A model generated the notes under the pieces. That model worked only from the letters and a program-made list of their open reading frames with translations, ran no database searches and had not been told where the DNA came from. A program made the position numbers and the translations under genes. This document shows, piece after piece, positions 1-9,991 of a DNA stretch of 34,662 nucleotides. Within the stretch, counting starts at the first letter, position 1; every line of letters begins with the position of its first letter. The DNA is taken from positions 1 to 34,662 of the forward strand of contig JBKPDY010000093.1 of assembly GCA_046728155.1 (NCBI GenBank), given 5' to 3'. This stretch comes from CAWDLX01 sp046728155 (GTDB taxonomy: Bacteria > Actinomycetota > Actinomycetes > Mycobacteriales > Micromonosporaceae).

Positions 1-850
1 ATCTTCTTCTCCAACGCGACGTCGAGCACCGATCCCTCCCACGAGATGCCCTCGCCGTAGGCGATGTCGAACTCGGCCTGCTTGAACGGCGGCGCGACCT
101 TGTTCTTGACGACCTTCACGCGCACCCGGTTCCCGACCGCCTCGGTGCCCTCCTTCAGGGTCTCGATGCGGGGATGTCGAGCCGCACCGACGAGTAGAAC
201 TTGAGCGCCCGGCCGCCCGGTGTGGTCTCGGGCGAGCCGAACATGACGCCGATCTTCTCGCGCAGCTGGTTGATGAAGATCGCGGTCGTGTTGGAGTTGT
301 TCAGCGCGCCGGTGATCTTCCGGAGAGCCTGGCTCATCAGTCGGGCCTGGAGACCCACGTGACTGTCGCCCATCTCCCCCTCGATCTCGGCGCGAGGGAC
401 GAGTGCGGCCACGGAGTCGATCACGATGATGTCGAGCGCCCCGGAGCGCACCAGCATGTCGGTGATCTCCAGGGCCTGCTCACCGGTGTCGGGCTGCGAG
501 ACGAGCAGCGCATCGGTATCGACGCCCAGCGCCCGCGCGTAGTCAGGGTCGAGGGCGTGCTCCGCGTCGATGAAGGCCGCGATGCCTCCCATGCGCTGGG
601 CGCTCGCGATAGCGTGCAGGGCCACCGTCGTCTTGCCGGAGGACTCCGGACCGTAGATCTCCACGACCCGCCCTCGGGGCAGGCCACCGATGCCGAGTGC
701 GACATCCAGCGCGATCGACCCGGTCGGGATCACGGCCATCGGCACGGTCGGGCGCTCACCGAGGCGCATCACCGAGCCCTTGCCGAACTGCTTGTCGATC
801 TGCGCGAGGGCGAGGCCCAGCGCCTTCTCGCGGTCGGGGGATCCTGCCAT
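1..850 (-). CDS. recA: RecA recombinase, partial and frameshifted
   Basis: RecA is the ATP-dependent strand-exchange protein of homologous recombination and the SOS co-protease. The start is ATG at 850 (MAGSPDREKAL), with a purine-rich GGGGTGG a few bases upstream; longer upstream readings lack RecA-like sequence. Walker A (GPESSGKT), the AEHALD segment and NQLREKIGVMFG are all present. After SVRLDI (about residue 226) the frame breaks: the DNA reads ATCCCCGCATCGAG where RecA needs Ile-Arg-Arg-Ile-Glu, so one base seems missing near 170-174. The frame as given stops at 155, whereas the shifted frame continues as good RecA sequence (TLKEGTEAVGNRV, then FKQAEFDIAYGEG) to the window edge. A base-calling error is likelier than a real mutation because recA is so widely kept, but the sequence alone cannot decide. 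The 3' end and any recX lie outside the window. Confidence 0.95.
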
Positions 851-954
851 CGGTGCCACCCCTGGGTTCGTGGTCTTCGTCGGTCGCTTCGTCACGGTCA
901 CGCGGTCACACGCTATGCGCCCGGTCCGACAGATTCGAGAGTCAACGCCGAAGC

Positions 955-987
955 TGTGGATAACCCGGTTCGTCGGTGTGTGGATAA
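955..987 (-). promoter_or_regulatory. Two consensus DnaA boxes in the recA leader
   Basis: Two perfect TTATCCACA nonamers (minus strand 987-979 and 963-955) lie in the same orientation, 24 bases apart start to start. They fall just downstream of the predicted recA start point, at about +7 and +31. Such an AT-rich 9-mer is expected far less than once in this GC-rich window. Binding by DnaA is inferred from the match to the consensus. Confidence 0.6.
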
Positions 988-999
988 CCGCCTCGATCC

Positions 1000-1027
1000 A
1001 CCCTAGGTGTACGAGTGTTCGACGCAA
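1000..1027 (-). promoter_or_regulatory. recA promoter with LexA-like box
   Basis: Read on the minus strand, a -35-like TTGCGT (1027-1022), a 16-base spacer and a -10-like TAGGGT (1005-1000) form a plausible sigma-A promoter, with transcription starting near 993 and a leader of about 143 bases. The spacer holds TCGAAC-ACTC-GTACAC (1022-1007). Its left half is a perfect actinobacterial LexA half-site (TCGAAC) and its right half matches about 3 of 6 bases of GTTCGA. SOS control is expected for recA; strength and start point are inferred. Confidence 0.6.
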
Positions 1028-1045
1028 CCACCGACACGCTCGACG

Positions 1046-1246
1046 TCAGTGCAGACGTGCGGGGACCCGGTCGGGGAAGGTCGCCACCACCGCCCGCCAC
1101 ACGGCGGCGACCTCCTCCCCGGCGGCCAGCGCTTCGTCGATGGTCCGGCCGCCCAGTTCGGGGATGACCTGGTCCCGGGCGACACTCTGGGCGTACACGG
1201 TGCCGAACGTCTGCTCCAGGCGGAACCACAGGTCGGTCAGTCTCAC
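1046..1246 (-). CDS. DUF3046 family small protein
   Basis: A 66-residue protein with the DUF3046 pattern: VRLTDLWFRLEQTFG near the start, then an Ala-Arg-Asp-x-Val-Ile and LGGRTIDEALAAGE core, and VWRAVVATF near the end. Family members in actinobacteria are about 60-70 residues and very often lie directly upstream of recA, as here; their function is unknown. I chose GTG at 1246 because homologs begin with (M/V)RLT; a GGAGGAG lies 12-17 bases upstream. The gene starts 4 bases after the stop of the MFS gene, so the two are probably cotranscribed. The recA promoter lies between this gene and recA, overlapping the gap and the leader. Confidence 0.85.
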   Translation of the reverse strand: MRLTDLWFRLEQTFGTVYAQSVARDQVIPELGGRTIDEALAAGEEVAAVWRAVVATFPDRVPARLH

Positions 1247-1250
1247 CCGC

Positions 1251-2528
1251 CTATTCAACTCCTCCGGCGAGGGCGACACGGCCTGGCCGCAGGGCGAGCG
1301 CGATCAACGGGATGGTCGCCACCGCGGCGAGGACCGTCAACACACCGTACGAGGACCAGGCGACGACCAGCCCGCTCAACGCGCCCGAGATCGCCCCGGC
1401 GAAGCCCATGACCAGATCCGACAACCCCTGCACCGACGGCTTGTTGGCAGTACCGACCGACTCGGACAACAGTGTCGAACCGGCCACCATCGTGCAGGAC
1501 CACCCCAGACCCAGCATGCTCAGACCGAGCGCCAGGCGTGGGATGTCGTGCCCCGCGGTCCCGGCCACCGCACACGCTCCCACCAGGAACGCGACTCCGA
1601 TCAGGATGATCGGTCGCCGACCGAGCCGATCCGTCAGCCATCCGGTGACCGGGGAGATCGCGTACATCCCGGCGATGTGCACACTGAGCACGATTCCGAC
1701 GACCCGCAGCTCATCACCGTGCATCGTTTCGCCGATGTGTACCGGCGTCATCGCCATTACACCGATCATGACGAGATGCCCCATAGCCACCGCCGCGATC
1801 CCCAGCCTGGCCGCGGGTGAGGCCATCACCTCCCGCATCGCGGCCCGCAACCCGCTGCCCCGGGACGAGCCCACCCCGGCACCGGGCGCCTGCTGGCGCG
1901 CCACCAGGAGCGGATCCGGCCGCAGCAGGAGTGCGATCGAGACCGCGGCCAGCAGGAAGGCCACGGCGCTGAAGACGAACGGCCCCGAGTCGATGGCCGC
2001 GCCGAAGCGGTGCACGGCGTCGTCGGCCGGCTGGGCGAGATTCGGCCCGGCCACGGCGCCGACCGTGGTCGCCCAGACGACCCAGGACAGTTGGCGACCG
2101 CGACGCGCCGGTTCGGCCAGATCGACCGCCGCGTAGCGAGCCTGATAGTTGCCCGCGTTGCCGCCGCCGAAGAGGAACAGCCCGAGGAACAGCAGCGGGA
2201 GCGACCCACGCGCCGCGGCGGCGACCACCAGCGCGGCGCCGGCCACGCCGACCGCGTACGCGAAGACCAGACCGGGCCGCCGGCCGTACGAACGCATGAT
2301 CCGCGAGACCGGCACGGCGAGCAGCGCGCCGCCGACAACGAGGGAGCTCTGGCCGAACCCGGACACGCCGGTGCCTCCCATCCGCGCGGCCAGCAGGGCG
2401 CCGACGGCGATCCCGATCGCCACGCCGATGCCGCCGATCACCTGGGACAGCATGAGTACACCGAGGGTCCGGCGCTGGACACGCTGCACGTCCACCGACT
2501 GGACCGCGCCGGGCGCCGTCATCGTCAT
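1251..2528 (-). CDS. Major facilitator superfamily transporter
   Basis: A 425-residue membrane protein with about 12 hydrophobic segments, typical of MFS secondary transporters. The loop between segments 2 and 3 has SRIMRSYGRRPG, and the equivalent C-terminal-half loop has TGWLTDRLGRRPIIL; both are forms of the MFS motif A (GxxxDRxGRR). A hydrophilic stretch rich in Gly, Ser and Arg (around GVGSSRGSGLRAAMREV) is the central cytoplasmic loop. The start is ATG 2528, with GGGAGG five bases upstream; a second in-frame ATG lies six bases on. The substrate cannot be read from sequence; drug or metabolite efflux is the usual guess for this type. It is not part of the familiar recA neighbourhood of mycobacteria. 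Confidence 0.85.
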   Translation of the reverse strand: MTMTAPGAVQSVDVQRVQRRTLGVLMLSQVIGGIGVAIGIAVGALLAARMGGTGVSGFGQSSLVVGGALLAVPVSRIMRSYGRRPGLVFAYAVGVAGAALVVAAAARGSLPLLFLGLFLFGGGNAGNYQARYAAVDLAEPARRGRQLSWVVWATTVGAVAGPNLAQPADDAVHRFGAAIDSGPFVFSAVAFLLAAVSIALLLRPDPLLVARQQAPGAGVGSSRGSGLRAAMREVMASPAARLGIAAVAMGHLVMIGVMAMTPVHIGETMHGDELRVVGIVLSVHIAGMYAISPVTGWLTDRLGRRPIILIGVAFLVGACAVAGTAGHDIPRLALGLSMLGLGWSCTMVAGSTLLSESVGTANKPSVQGLSDLVMGFAGAISGALSGLVVAWSSYGVLTVLAAVATIPLIALALRPGRVALAGGVE

Positions 2529-2695
2529 CGTGACCTCCCGACCGGATTCTGCCCGGGCCAAGTATCTGCGGCCGGTCCGCGGTGCGGCGGCGGTGCCATG
2601 GCAGGCCATCCCTAGGCTACCGACCCGCGTCTGGCGCGATGGTCCACATGCGACAGTTGAAAGGGTCGAGGGGTGGCCGCATGATCGAAGACTAG

Positions 2696-3670
2696 GGCGT
2701 GTCTGCTGGATTCTCGACGTCGGGTCGGATAGATCATCCGTGTGATTGATCGACACGATCTGACTGATTCTGAATGGGCGCTGCTGGAGCCGCTGTTGCC
2801 GGACCGTACGCCGCGACGGGGCGGCCAGTGGCTGGATCACCGGCAGGTGATCAATGGGGTGCTCTGGCGGACCAGGACGGGTTCGCCATGGCGTGACCTG
2901 CCTGATGAGTACGGCAAGTGGAAGACCGTCTACATGCGACACCGGCGCTGGTCCGCGGATGGTACCTGGGCCGGGATCCTCGATGAGCTGCGTCGTGGCT
3001 GTGACGAGGCCGAGGGTGCGGAGTGGACGCTGGCGGTGGATTCCCCGACTGCCAGGGCACATCAGCACGCCGCTGGTGCGCCGCGCACGCCGCCGGCCCT
3101 TGCCCACACAGGGGGCTCTATCGAATTACAATATTCCGCCCGACGGCCATGATCGAGAAGCTTTGGGGCGGTCCCGCGGCGGGTTGACCACGAAGGTCCA
3201 CCTCGCCGCTGACCGGCGGTGCCGGCCGGTCGCCCGCGTTATCACCTCGGGGCGACGCCACGACTCGGTCGCCTTCGACGCCGTCCTGGCCGGTGTGCGC
3301 ATCCGCCGCCGCGGGCGGGGCCGGGCACGCACCCGCCGGGCCGAGTGTTGGCCGATAAGGCGTACTCCAACCGGGCGATCCGTAGCACGCTGCGCAAGCG
3401 CGGCATCGCCGCGACCATCCCTGAACCGGCCAACCAGCAAGCCCACCGGGCCCGACGTGGTAGCCGTGGCGGGCGGCCGACCGCCGACCTTCGACCCGCC
3501 GCGGTACAAGCAAGCGCAACGTCGTCGAGCGTTGCATCCACAAGCTCAAGCAGTACCGTGCGATCGCTACCCGCTACGACAAACGGGAGTACATGTACCA
3601 GGGCACCGTCGACCTGGCGTCCGTCAGAATCTGGCTCCGGGACCCCGTTCCATGAACCAGCAGACACGCC
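2696..3670 (+). mobile_element. IS5-family (IS427-like) insertion sequence, decayed
   Basis: About 975 bp bounded by near-perfect terminal inverted repeats: GGCGTGTCTGCTGG followed by ATTC on the left and by TTC on the right. Both ends are flanked by CTAG (2692-2695 and 3671-3674), fitting the short TA/CTAG duplications of the IS427 group. Removing the element and one CTAG restores AGACTAGTCT, a perfect 10-bp palindrome, so it entered a palindromic target. The single transposase gene is broken, so the copy can move only if another element supplies transposase. Confidence 0.88.
2742..3655 (+). pseudogene. IS427-type DDE transposase, multiple frameshifts
   Basis: The reading starts at GTG 2742 (IDRHDLTDSEWALLEPLLP), a classic N-terminus of this transposase group, and shows the first acidic residue in TLAVDS. 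The remaining homology is spread over changing frames: GHDREALGRSRGGLTTKVHLAA in a second frame, GRVLADKAYSN (second Asp) back in the first, GGRPPTFDPPRYKQ in the second, and VVERCIHKLKQYRAIATRYDK (catalytic Glu) in the third, ending at TGA 3653-3655. One break is visible as an extra A near 3511-3513. The first switch, near 3150, could be the natural orfA/orfB frameshift of this family; the later ones, near 3340, 3480 and 3512, are disabling. Confidence 0.85.
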
Positions 3671-3807
3671 CTAGTCTCGGGCGGCCGGTGGGCCCACCCC
3701 GAGGAGTGTGGATCCGGCCAGGCTCGGTTGTATGGTGACGCGGTCTGAGTGATTTCGCGGAGGAGCGCCGACATCAGCGGGACGACCCTACGGGTGGGCG
3801 GGCGATC

Positions 3808-5049
3808 GTGAGTCAGATCTCGTCCGACGCACCCCCGCAGCTGGTGCCGACCCAGGCCGGTGGCCCGGGTCACATCCGCTCGACCGCTCGGCCGGAACGG
3901 CTGCGGGTATTGCTGGTCGAGGACGACGAGCAGGACGCATTCCTGGTGCAGGAGCTACTCGCCGAGGTCAAGGCGCCGGTCGACCTCACGATCGCGCACA
4001 CCATTGCCGAGGCTCAGGCCGGCATCGCAGTCGCCGACTGCGTTCTACTCGACCTCGGTCTCCCCGATGCCGAGGAGCTCGACGGTCTGCGCCGACTGCT
4101 CGCCGTGGCCCCCGGCGCGGCGATCTGCGTGCTCACCGGCTTGGGCGATGAGCACCTAGGCTCAGCCGCGCTGGGCGAGGGCGCCCAGGACTACCTGATC
4201 AAGGGACAGGTCGATGGGAACGTCCTGGCCCGCTCACTGCGCTACGCGGTCGAACGGCGGCGTGCGGACGAGAACGCCAGGCGCCTGCACGAGGTGGAGC
4301 TGTTGCAGCAGGAGTCGGCCCGGCTGGAGCGCGGTCTGTTGCCGCAGCCGTTGCTGCACTCCGCTGGCGCCGAGGTTCATCCCTTCTATCGGCCCGGCCG
4401 GCGACGCGCCGAGCTCGGCGGGGACTTCTACGATGCGGTCGAGACCCGACCCGACACGGTCAGTGTCATGGTCGGCGATGTGTGTGGACACGGTGTCGAC
4501 GAAGCCGCGCTCGGGGTCGAGCTCCGCGTCGCCTGGCGAGCGCTGATGCTGGCCGGCGTTCCCGCCGATGACGTGCTCCCGGCCATCGAGCAGGTACTCA
4601 AGAGCGAACGTAACCGCGACACCATCTTCGCCACCGTAGCCATGGTCACGGTCCACCTCGACCGGGCCGAGGCCGACGTACGCCTGGCCGGGCACCCGCC
4701 ACCGCTCCTGCTCACGAGCTCGGGGGTGCGCGTCGTGGCGGCGGAGCACGGGCCGGTGCTGGGCGTGTTCGACGACGCATCACACCAGGCCACCCGGGTC
4801 GATCTTGACCAGGACGGGTGGGCGTTGCTGCTCTACACCGACGGCCTTATCGAGGGCCGGATCGATGACACCGACCGCCGGCTCGACGTGGATGGCCTCC
4901 GATCGCTCATTGACCAGGCCCAGGCCCGTGGTATTCCGCGTGAGGCGCTCGCCGGTTGGCTGGTCGAGCAGGCCGAGGAGGCCAACGGCGGCCCCCTCGC
5001 GGACGACGTTGCCATGCTCATCGTCGGCCCACGGCGGTCGGGCAGATGA
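3808..5049 (+). CDS. Receiver-PP2C phosphatase (RsbU/SpoIIE type)
   Basis: A 413-residue response regulator whose output is a serine phosphatase. A receiver domain spans about residues 30-150 (LLVEDDEQD acidic pair, phosphoacceptor Asp82 in LLDLGLPDA, Lys in DYLIKGQ). A linker helix follows, then a SpoIIE-type PP2C domain from about 185 to 410 with ELGGDFYD, GDVCGHG and LADDVAML metal-binding motifs. Proteins of this build dephosphorylate anti-anti-sigma factors in partner-switching stress pathways; no such partner is encoded nearby. GTG 3808 is the first usable start; its ribosome site is weak. The stop overlaps the ATG of a repeat-encoded mini-ORF that leads into the kinase gene. Confidence 0.9.
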   Translation: MSQISSDAPPQLVPTQAGGPGHIRSTARPERLRVLLVEDDEQDAFLVQELLAEVKAPVDLTIAHTIAEAQAGIAVADCVLLDLGLPDAEELDGLRRLLAVAPGAAICVLTGLGDEHLGSAALGEGAQDYLIKGQVDGNVLARSLRYAVERRRADENARRLHEVELLQQESARLERGLLPQPLLHSAGAEVHPFYRPGRRRAELGGDFYDAVETRPDTVSVMVGDVCGHGVDEAALGVELRVAWRALMLAGVPADDVLPAIEQVLKSERNRDTIFATVAMVTVHLDRAEADVRLAGHPPPLLLTSSGVRVVAAEHGPVLGVFDDASHQATRVDLDQDGWALLLYTDGLIEGRIDDTDRRLDVDGLRSLIDQAQARGIPREALAGWLVEQAEEANGGPLADDVAMLIVGPRRSGR

Positions 5050-5122
5050 CCGAGCCGACAGCGAGTGAGCATCGCAGGGCCGCAAGGCCCGAGGAGCGGA
5101 GCGAGCGCGGAGGCGAGGCGAC

Positions 5123-5126
<4 letters not shown>
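5046..5126 (+). repeat. 77-bp ATGA-to-ATGA cassette with mini-ORF
   Basis: One complete copy of a repeat also found at 22596-22676 and 34573-34653. It starts with ATGACCGAGCCGACAGCGAG, whose ATGA overlaps the stop of the phosphatase gene. It reads as a 26-codon ORF (MTEPTASEHRRA, then an Arg/Glu/Gly-rich tail) and stops at TGA 5124-5126 inside the ATGA that starts the kinase gene. The period from ATG to ATG is 77 bases. A GGGCC-GCAA-GGCCC stem-loop lies at 5077-5090, and GGAGG at 5108-5112 lies about 10 bases before the kinase ATG. This layout would couple translation of the flanking genes; whether the peptide itself matters is unknown. Confidence 0.8.
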
Positions 5127-6819
<1,693 letters not shown>

Positions 6820-6823
<4 letters not shown>

Positions 6824-7260
6824 GCGCTCCCGTCCCGGTCGAGGTCCTGCTGGTCGAGGATGACCCGGGAGACGTATTGATGACCCGGGAAGCCTTCGCG
6901 GACAACAAGGTCCGAAACCGGTTGACCGTGGTTTCCGACGGCGAGGAGGCGCTGGCCTACCTGCGCCGCGAGGGCAGGTACGCCGAGGCGATCCGACCTG
7001 ACCTCATCCTGCTCGATCTCAACCTGCCCCGGCGCGACGGACGGGAGGTGCTGGCCGAGATCAAGAGTGACGAGGTGCTCCATCAGATCCCCGTCGTGGT
7101 CCTCACCACATCACAGTCCGAAGAGGACATTCTTCGCAGCTATCAGCTGCATGCCAACGCATACGTGACGAAGCCCGTGGACTTCGACCGGTTCATTCAG
7201 GTCGTCCGTCAGATCGACAACTTCTTCCTCACGGTTGTCAAACTTCCGCCGCGGCAGTGA
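6820..7260 (+). CDS. Single-domain response regulator (Rcp1/CheY-like)
   Basis: A 146-residue receiver without an output domain. LLVEDDPGDVLM carries the acidic pocket, Asp66 lies in LILLDLNLPRRDG, Thr-Thr in VVLTTSQSEEDI, and Lys in AYVTKPVDF. The insert and the NFFLTVVKLP tail resemble Rcp1-type regulators paired with phytochrome-like kinases. The start is TTG 6820, overlapping the kinase stop; AAGGAG lies eight bases upstream, which supports this rare start codon. It probably acts as a phosphate carrier or allosteric partner for the upstream kinase and phosphatase. This is the last gene of the 3808-7260 operon. Confidence 0.9.
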
Positions 7261-7322
7261 AGCACGCTGCGGCCGGGGAACCTCGGGTCCGTCCCAGCGG
7301 ACTCCACTTGACCCAGCCGCCG

Positions 7323-8663
7323 TCAGCGGGAGATGAGGCCGGACGGGGCCACCGCATTGGCCACCGCGTCGGCGAGTGGGTCCACATGGGACAGTCGGAG
7401 ATGGCCAATCGATATTCGCACGCCGGGCCGGCTCTGCTGCCGGAAGAGCGATCCGGGGGCGACGGCCCACCCGCCTTCGAGAAGTGCCGCGACGACCACC
7501 GACTCATGGTCGACCGGGATCCAGACGTTGATCCCAGACCGGCCGCGGGCCGGAACCGCGCGCTCGGCCAGCGCCGCCAGGAGCGCCTCGCGCCGCCCGG
7601 TGTACTCCCGCTGCGCCGTCGCGACACGCTCGGCGACGCCGTCGTCGGCCCACATCTCAACCGCGAGGCGCTGCAGCAGGGTGGAGACCCAGCCGGCGCC
7701 CAGACGCATCCGGCCCTGCACCCGGGCGACAGTGGCCTCGTCGCCGGCGAGAATGGCGACCCGCAGATCCGGACCGTACGGTTTGGACAGTGACCGGACG
7801 AAGGCCCACGACCGGCCGGCACCGGCCAGAGGCGCTAGCGGCTCGGTCGCCAACTCCGCCGCGTGGTCGTCTTCGATGACGAGAACGTCGGCTCCGGCCA
7901 GCAACCGCCGAAGCGCCGCCGCCCGGTCGCGCGTCAGCGAGCCGCCGGTCGGGTTCTGCGCCCGACTCGTCACGACGACCGCCTCGATGCCGGCGTCGAG
8001 TGCCCTCTGCAGACCGTCCACTGTGGGCCCTTCGTCGTCGACGGGTACCGCAACGGCCTCCATCGACAGCGCGGCGACGAGGTCGATCACGTTGGCCCAC
8101 GCCGGATCCTCCACCCCGACCCGGTCGCCCGGGCGCAGGTGCGCCGCGAGGAGTCGCTCGATCGCGTCCAGCGCGCCGGCGGTGACCGTGATGCCGGCGT
8201 TAGTGGCCGGCACGCCGTCGGCGACCAGGCGCTCCCGGCCCGCCGCAACGAGCTGCGGTACGGAACCGGAATCGGCGTAGCTGACGGGCCGGGTGGCCGT
8301 ACGACTCAGCCGGCTCAGAATCGCACCGAGCGGGGGCAGCAGGTCCGGGTCGGGTTCGCCCGAGGCGAGATCCAGGGTTCCCGACGGCACCGCCATCCGC
8401 CGGCCGACGCGCGTGGTCACCGGCGGGCGCTGTCGTATCCGGGTTCCGTTGCGCCCGGCCGTCTCCACGACGCCGCGTTGTCGCAAGCCCTGGTAGGCCG
8501 CCGCGACGGTCGCGGGCGCCACGGCGAGATCGGTGGCGAGTGCCCGTACCGGCGGAAGGAGGTCACCGGGCGTCAATGCGCCCAGCCTTACACCGGCCTC
8601 GACGCTGGCGGAGATGGCCGCCGCTCCACGACCCGAGATCTGATAACGTACTGACACAATCAT
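7323..8663 (-). CDS. MocR-type GntR regulator with aminotransferase-like domain
   Basis: A 446-residue fusion of a winged-helix GntR DNA-binding domain (about residues 1-80; LPPVRALATDLAVAPATVAAAYQGL) to a fold-type I aminotransferase-like domain. The PLP lysine is Lys294 in VRSLSKPYGPDLRVA; NPTGG and IEDDHAAEL correspond to other cofactor-pocket motifs. MocR proteins sense PLP or related compounds and often control vitamin B6 genes or transporters. Here the gene is divergent from a PNPOx-domain protein, a likely target. The start is uncertain: ATG 8663 lies only three bases after a -10-like TACAAT, so the mRNA may be leaderless from GTG 8657 or a nearby codon. Confidence 0.88.
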   Translation of the reverse strand: MIVSVRYQISGRGAAAISASVEAGVRLGALTPGDLLPPVRALATDLAVAPATVAAAYQGLRQRGVVETAGRNGTRIRQRPPVTTRVGRRMAVPSGTLDLASGEPDPDLLPPLGAILSRLSRTATRPVSYADSGSVPQLVAAGRERLVADGVPATNAGITVTAGALDAIERLLAAHLRPGDRVGVEDPAWANVIDLVAALSMEAVAVPVDDEGPTVDGLQRALDAGIEAVVVTSRAQNPTGGSLTRDRAAALRRLLAGADVLVIEDDHAAELATEPLAPLAGAGRSWAFVRSLSKPYGPDLRVAILAGDEATVARVQGRMRLGAGWVSTLLQRLAVEMWADDGVAERVATAQREYTGRREALLAALAERAVPARGRSGINVWIPVDHESVVVAALLEGGWAVAPGSLFRQQSRPGVRISIGHLRLSHVDPLADAVANAVAPSGLISR

Positions 8664-8680
8664 AAGATTGTACTAGTACG
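8656..8680. promoter_or_regulatory. Divergent operator/promoter of the MocR-PNPOx pair
   Basis: The 31-base gap and the regulator start hold two symmetric sites: ACAATC-ATAA-GATTGT (8656-8671, perfect 6-4-6) and GTACTAGTAC (8670-8679, perfect). The minus-strand -10-like TACAAT (8672-8667) and the plus-strand TAAGAT (8663-8668) lie within them. A bound MocR protein could therefore control both directions. Binding is inferred. Confidence 0.5.
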
Positions 8681-8694
8681 AAGGGCGCACCGCA

Positions 8695-9966
8695 ATGAGC
8701 GACACGTTCGTGCAGACACCCCGCACGACGGCGAGCCGCAGCCGGGGCCGGATGACCTACGTGCGGGCGACCGCCGACGCGATCATCGATGAGGCGTACC
8801 ACTGCCATCTCGGCTTCACCGTCGTGGATCCGGTGACCGGAGACGCCGAGCCACGGATCCTGCCCACGCTGCACGTGCGTGTGGGTGACACGCTCTACCT
8901 GCACGGTTCGACCGGTTCGCGCCCTCTGCTGGCGGCTCGCTCGCCCGTCGGCCTGCCCGTCTGCGTCACCATCACCCACCTCGACGGCCTCGTCTTCGGT
9001 CGCTCCCAGTTCCACCACAGCGCCAACTACCGCTCGGTGGTGGCGCACGGCCACGCCCATCTCGTCACCGACGAGACGGAGAAAAGCCGCGTGATGACCG
9101 CTCTGGTGGAGAAGGTCGCCCGCGGCCGCGCCGCGGATTCCCGCCCGCCGACCCGCCGGGAACTGGCCGAGACCTCCGTGCTCGCGGTGCCCCTGACGGA
9201 GGTCTCTGTCAAGGCCCGTACCGGAGGCGTCGTGGACGACGAAGACGACTACACCCTCCGGCACTGGGCCGGGGTCGTCCCGCTCCGACTCGTCGCCGGC
9301 ATACCCGAACCGGATGGCGGGGTCACCGCAGCGCTGCCGGCGTACCTGAGACCCGCGCGCTCGGCCTGGTTCGACGCTCCGGTACTCCACGGAGAGCTCG
9401 TGATCCTCGAGCCGCTGGATCTGTCCCATGTGGACGATCTCTTCGAGGCGATCGATGACGACGAGATCTACCGGTGGCTCGTGCGCCGGCGGCCACACAC
9501 GGCCGTGGACATGGCCGGCGAGGTCCGGGAGGCTCTGCACGCGCACGCTCTGGGAGTCCGGGTCCCGTACGCGCAACGCAGCACAGCGACCGGGCGAGTG
9601 GTCGGCATGACCTCGTACTACGCCATCGACGAGGTCAACCGCAGACTGGGGATCGGCTACACGTGGCTCAGCCGGGCCTGCTGGCGGACCGGCATCAATG
9701 CCGAGGCCAAGCTGTTGTTGATGTCCCGCGCCTTCAACGACCTCGGCGCGGTCCGCGTCGAGTGGCACACCGACCTCCGCAACGAGCGCTCGCGGCGGGC
9801 GATCGAGCGGCTGGGCGCCCTGCGGGAGGGAGTCCTTCGCCGCCATACGCAACGCCCGGACGGCACGTGGGGCGACACCGTCCTGTACTCGATGACCGAC
9901 GCCGAATGGCCGGCCGCGTCGGCGCGGCTCCGGGGCGGGTTGCCCACGCGTGTCCCGGCGGCTTGA
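8695..9966 (+). CDS. PNPOx-like flavin protein fused to GNAT acetyltransferase
   Basis: A 423-residue two-domain protein. Residues about 15-220 resemble the pyridoxamine 5'-phosphate oxidase-like split-barrel family (Pyridox_ox_2 type): a conserved opening with an ADAIIDEAYHCHLGF helix, HVRVGDTLYLHGSTGSR, and SQFHHSANYRSVV. Residues about 235-410 are a RimJ/RimL-like GNAT domain (ELVILEPLDLSHVDDLFEAI, IGYTWLSRACWRTGINAEAK, NERSRRAIERLGA). ATG 8695 is the first start after the divergent promoter. Binding of flavin or another cofactor and acetyl-CoA is expected from the folds; the substrates are not known. The divergent MocR gene suggests a link to vitamin B6 or an amino compound. Confidence 0.85.
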   Translation: MSDTFVQTPRTTASRSRGRMTYVRATADAIIDEAYHCHLGFTVVDPVTGDAEPRILPTLHVRVGDTLYLHGSTGSRPLLAARSPVGLPVCVTITHLDGLVFGRSQFHHSANYRSVVAHGHAHLVTDETEKSRVMTALVEKVARGRAADSRPPTRRELAETSVLAVPLTEVSVKARTGGVVDDEDDYTLRHWAGVVPLRLVAGIPEPDGGVTAALPAYLRPARSAWFDAPVLHGELVILEPLDLSHVDDLFEAIDDDEIYRWLVRRRPHTAVDMAGEVREALHAHALGVRVPYAQRSTATGRVVGMTSYYAIDEVNRRLGIGYTWLSRACWRTGINAEAKLLLMSRAFNDLGAVRVEWHTDLRNERSRRAIERLGALREGVLRRHTQRPDGTWGDTVLYSMTDAEWPAASARLRGGLPTRVPAA

Positions 9967-9991
9967 CCGGCAGGCGCGGCAGGATTGGGGT

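Noticed and set aside
886..908. Three GTCAC direct repeats in the recA leader
   Set aside because: Short and GC-biased; no known regulator fits, and the nearby DnaA boxes are stronger.
3747..3765. GATTTCGCG followed by GAGGA upstream of the phosphatase gene, similar to the right arm of repeat B
   Set aside because: Only about nine matching bases and no left arm; too short to call a copy.
3675..3807. GGTGGGCCCACC palindrome after the IS as a terminator
   Set aside because: No T tract and no gene that clearly needs a terminator there; may be chance in GC-rich DNA.
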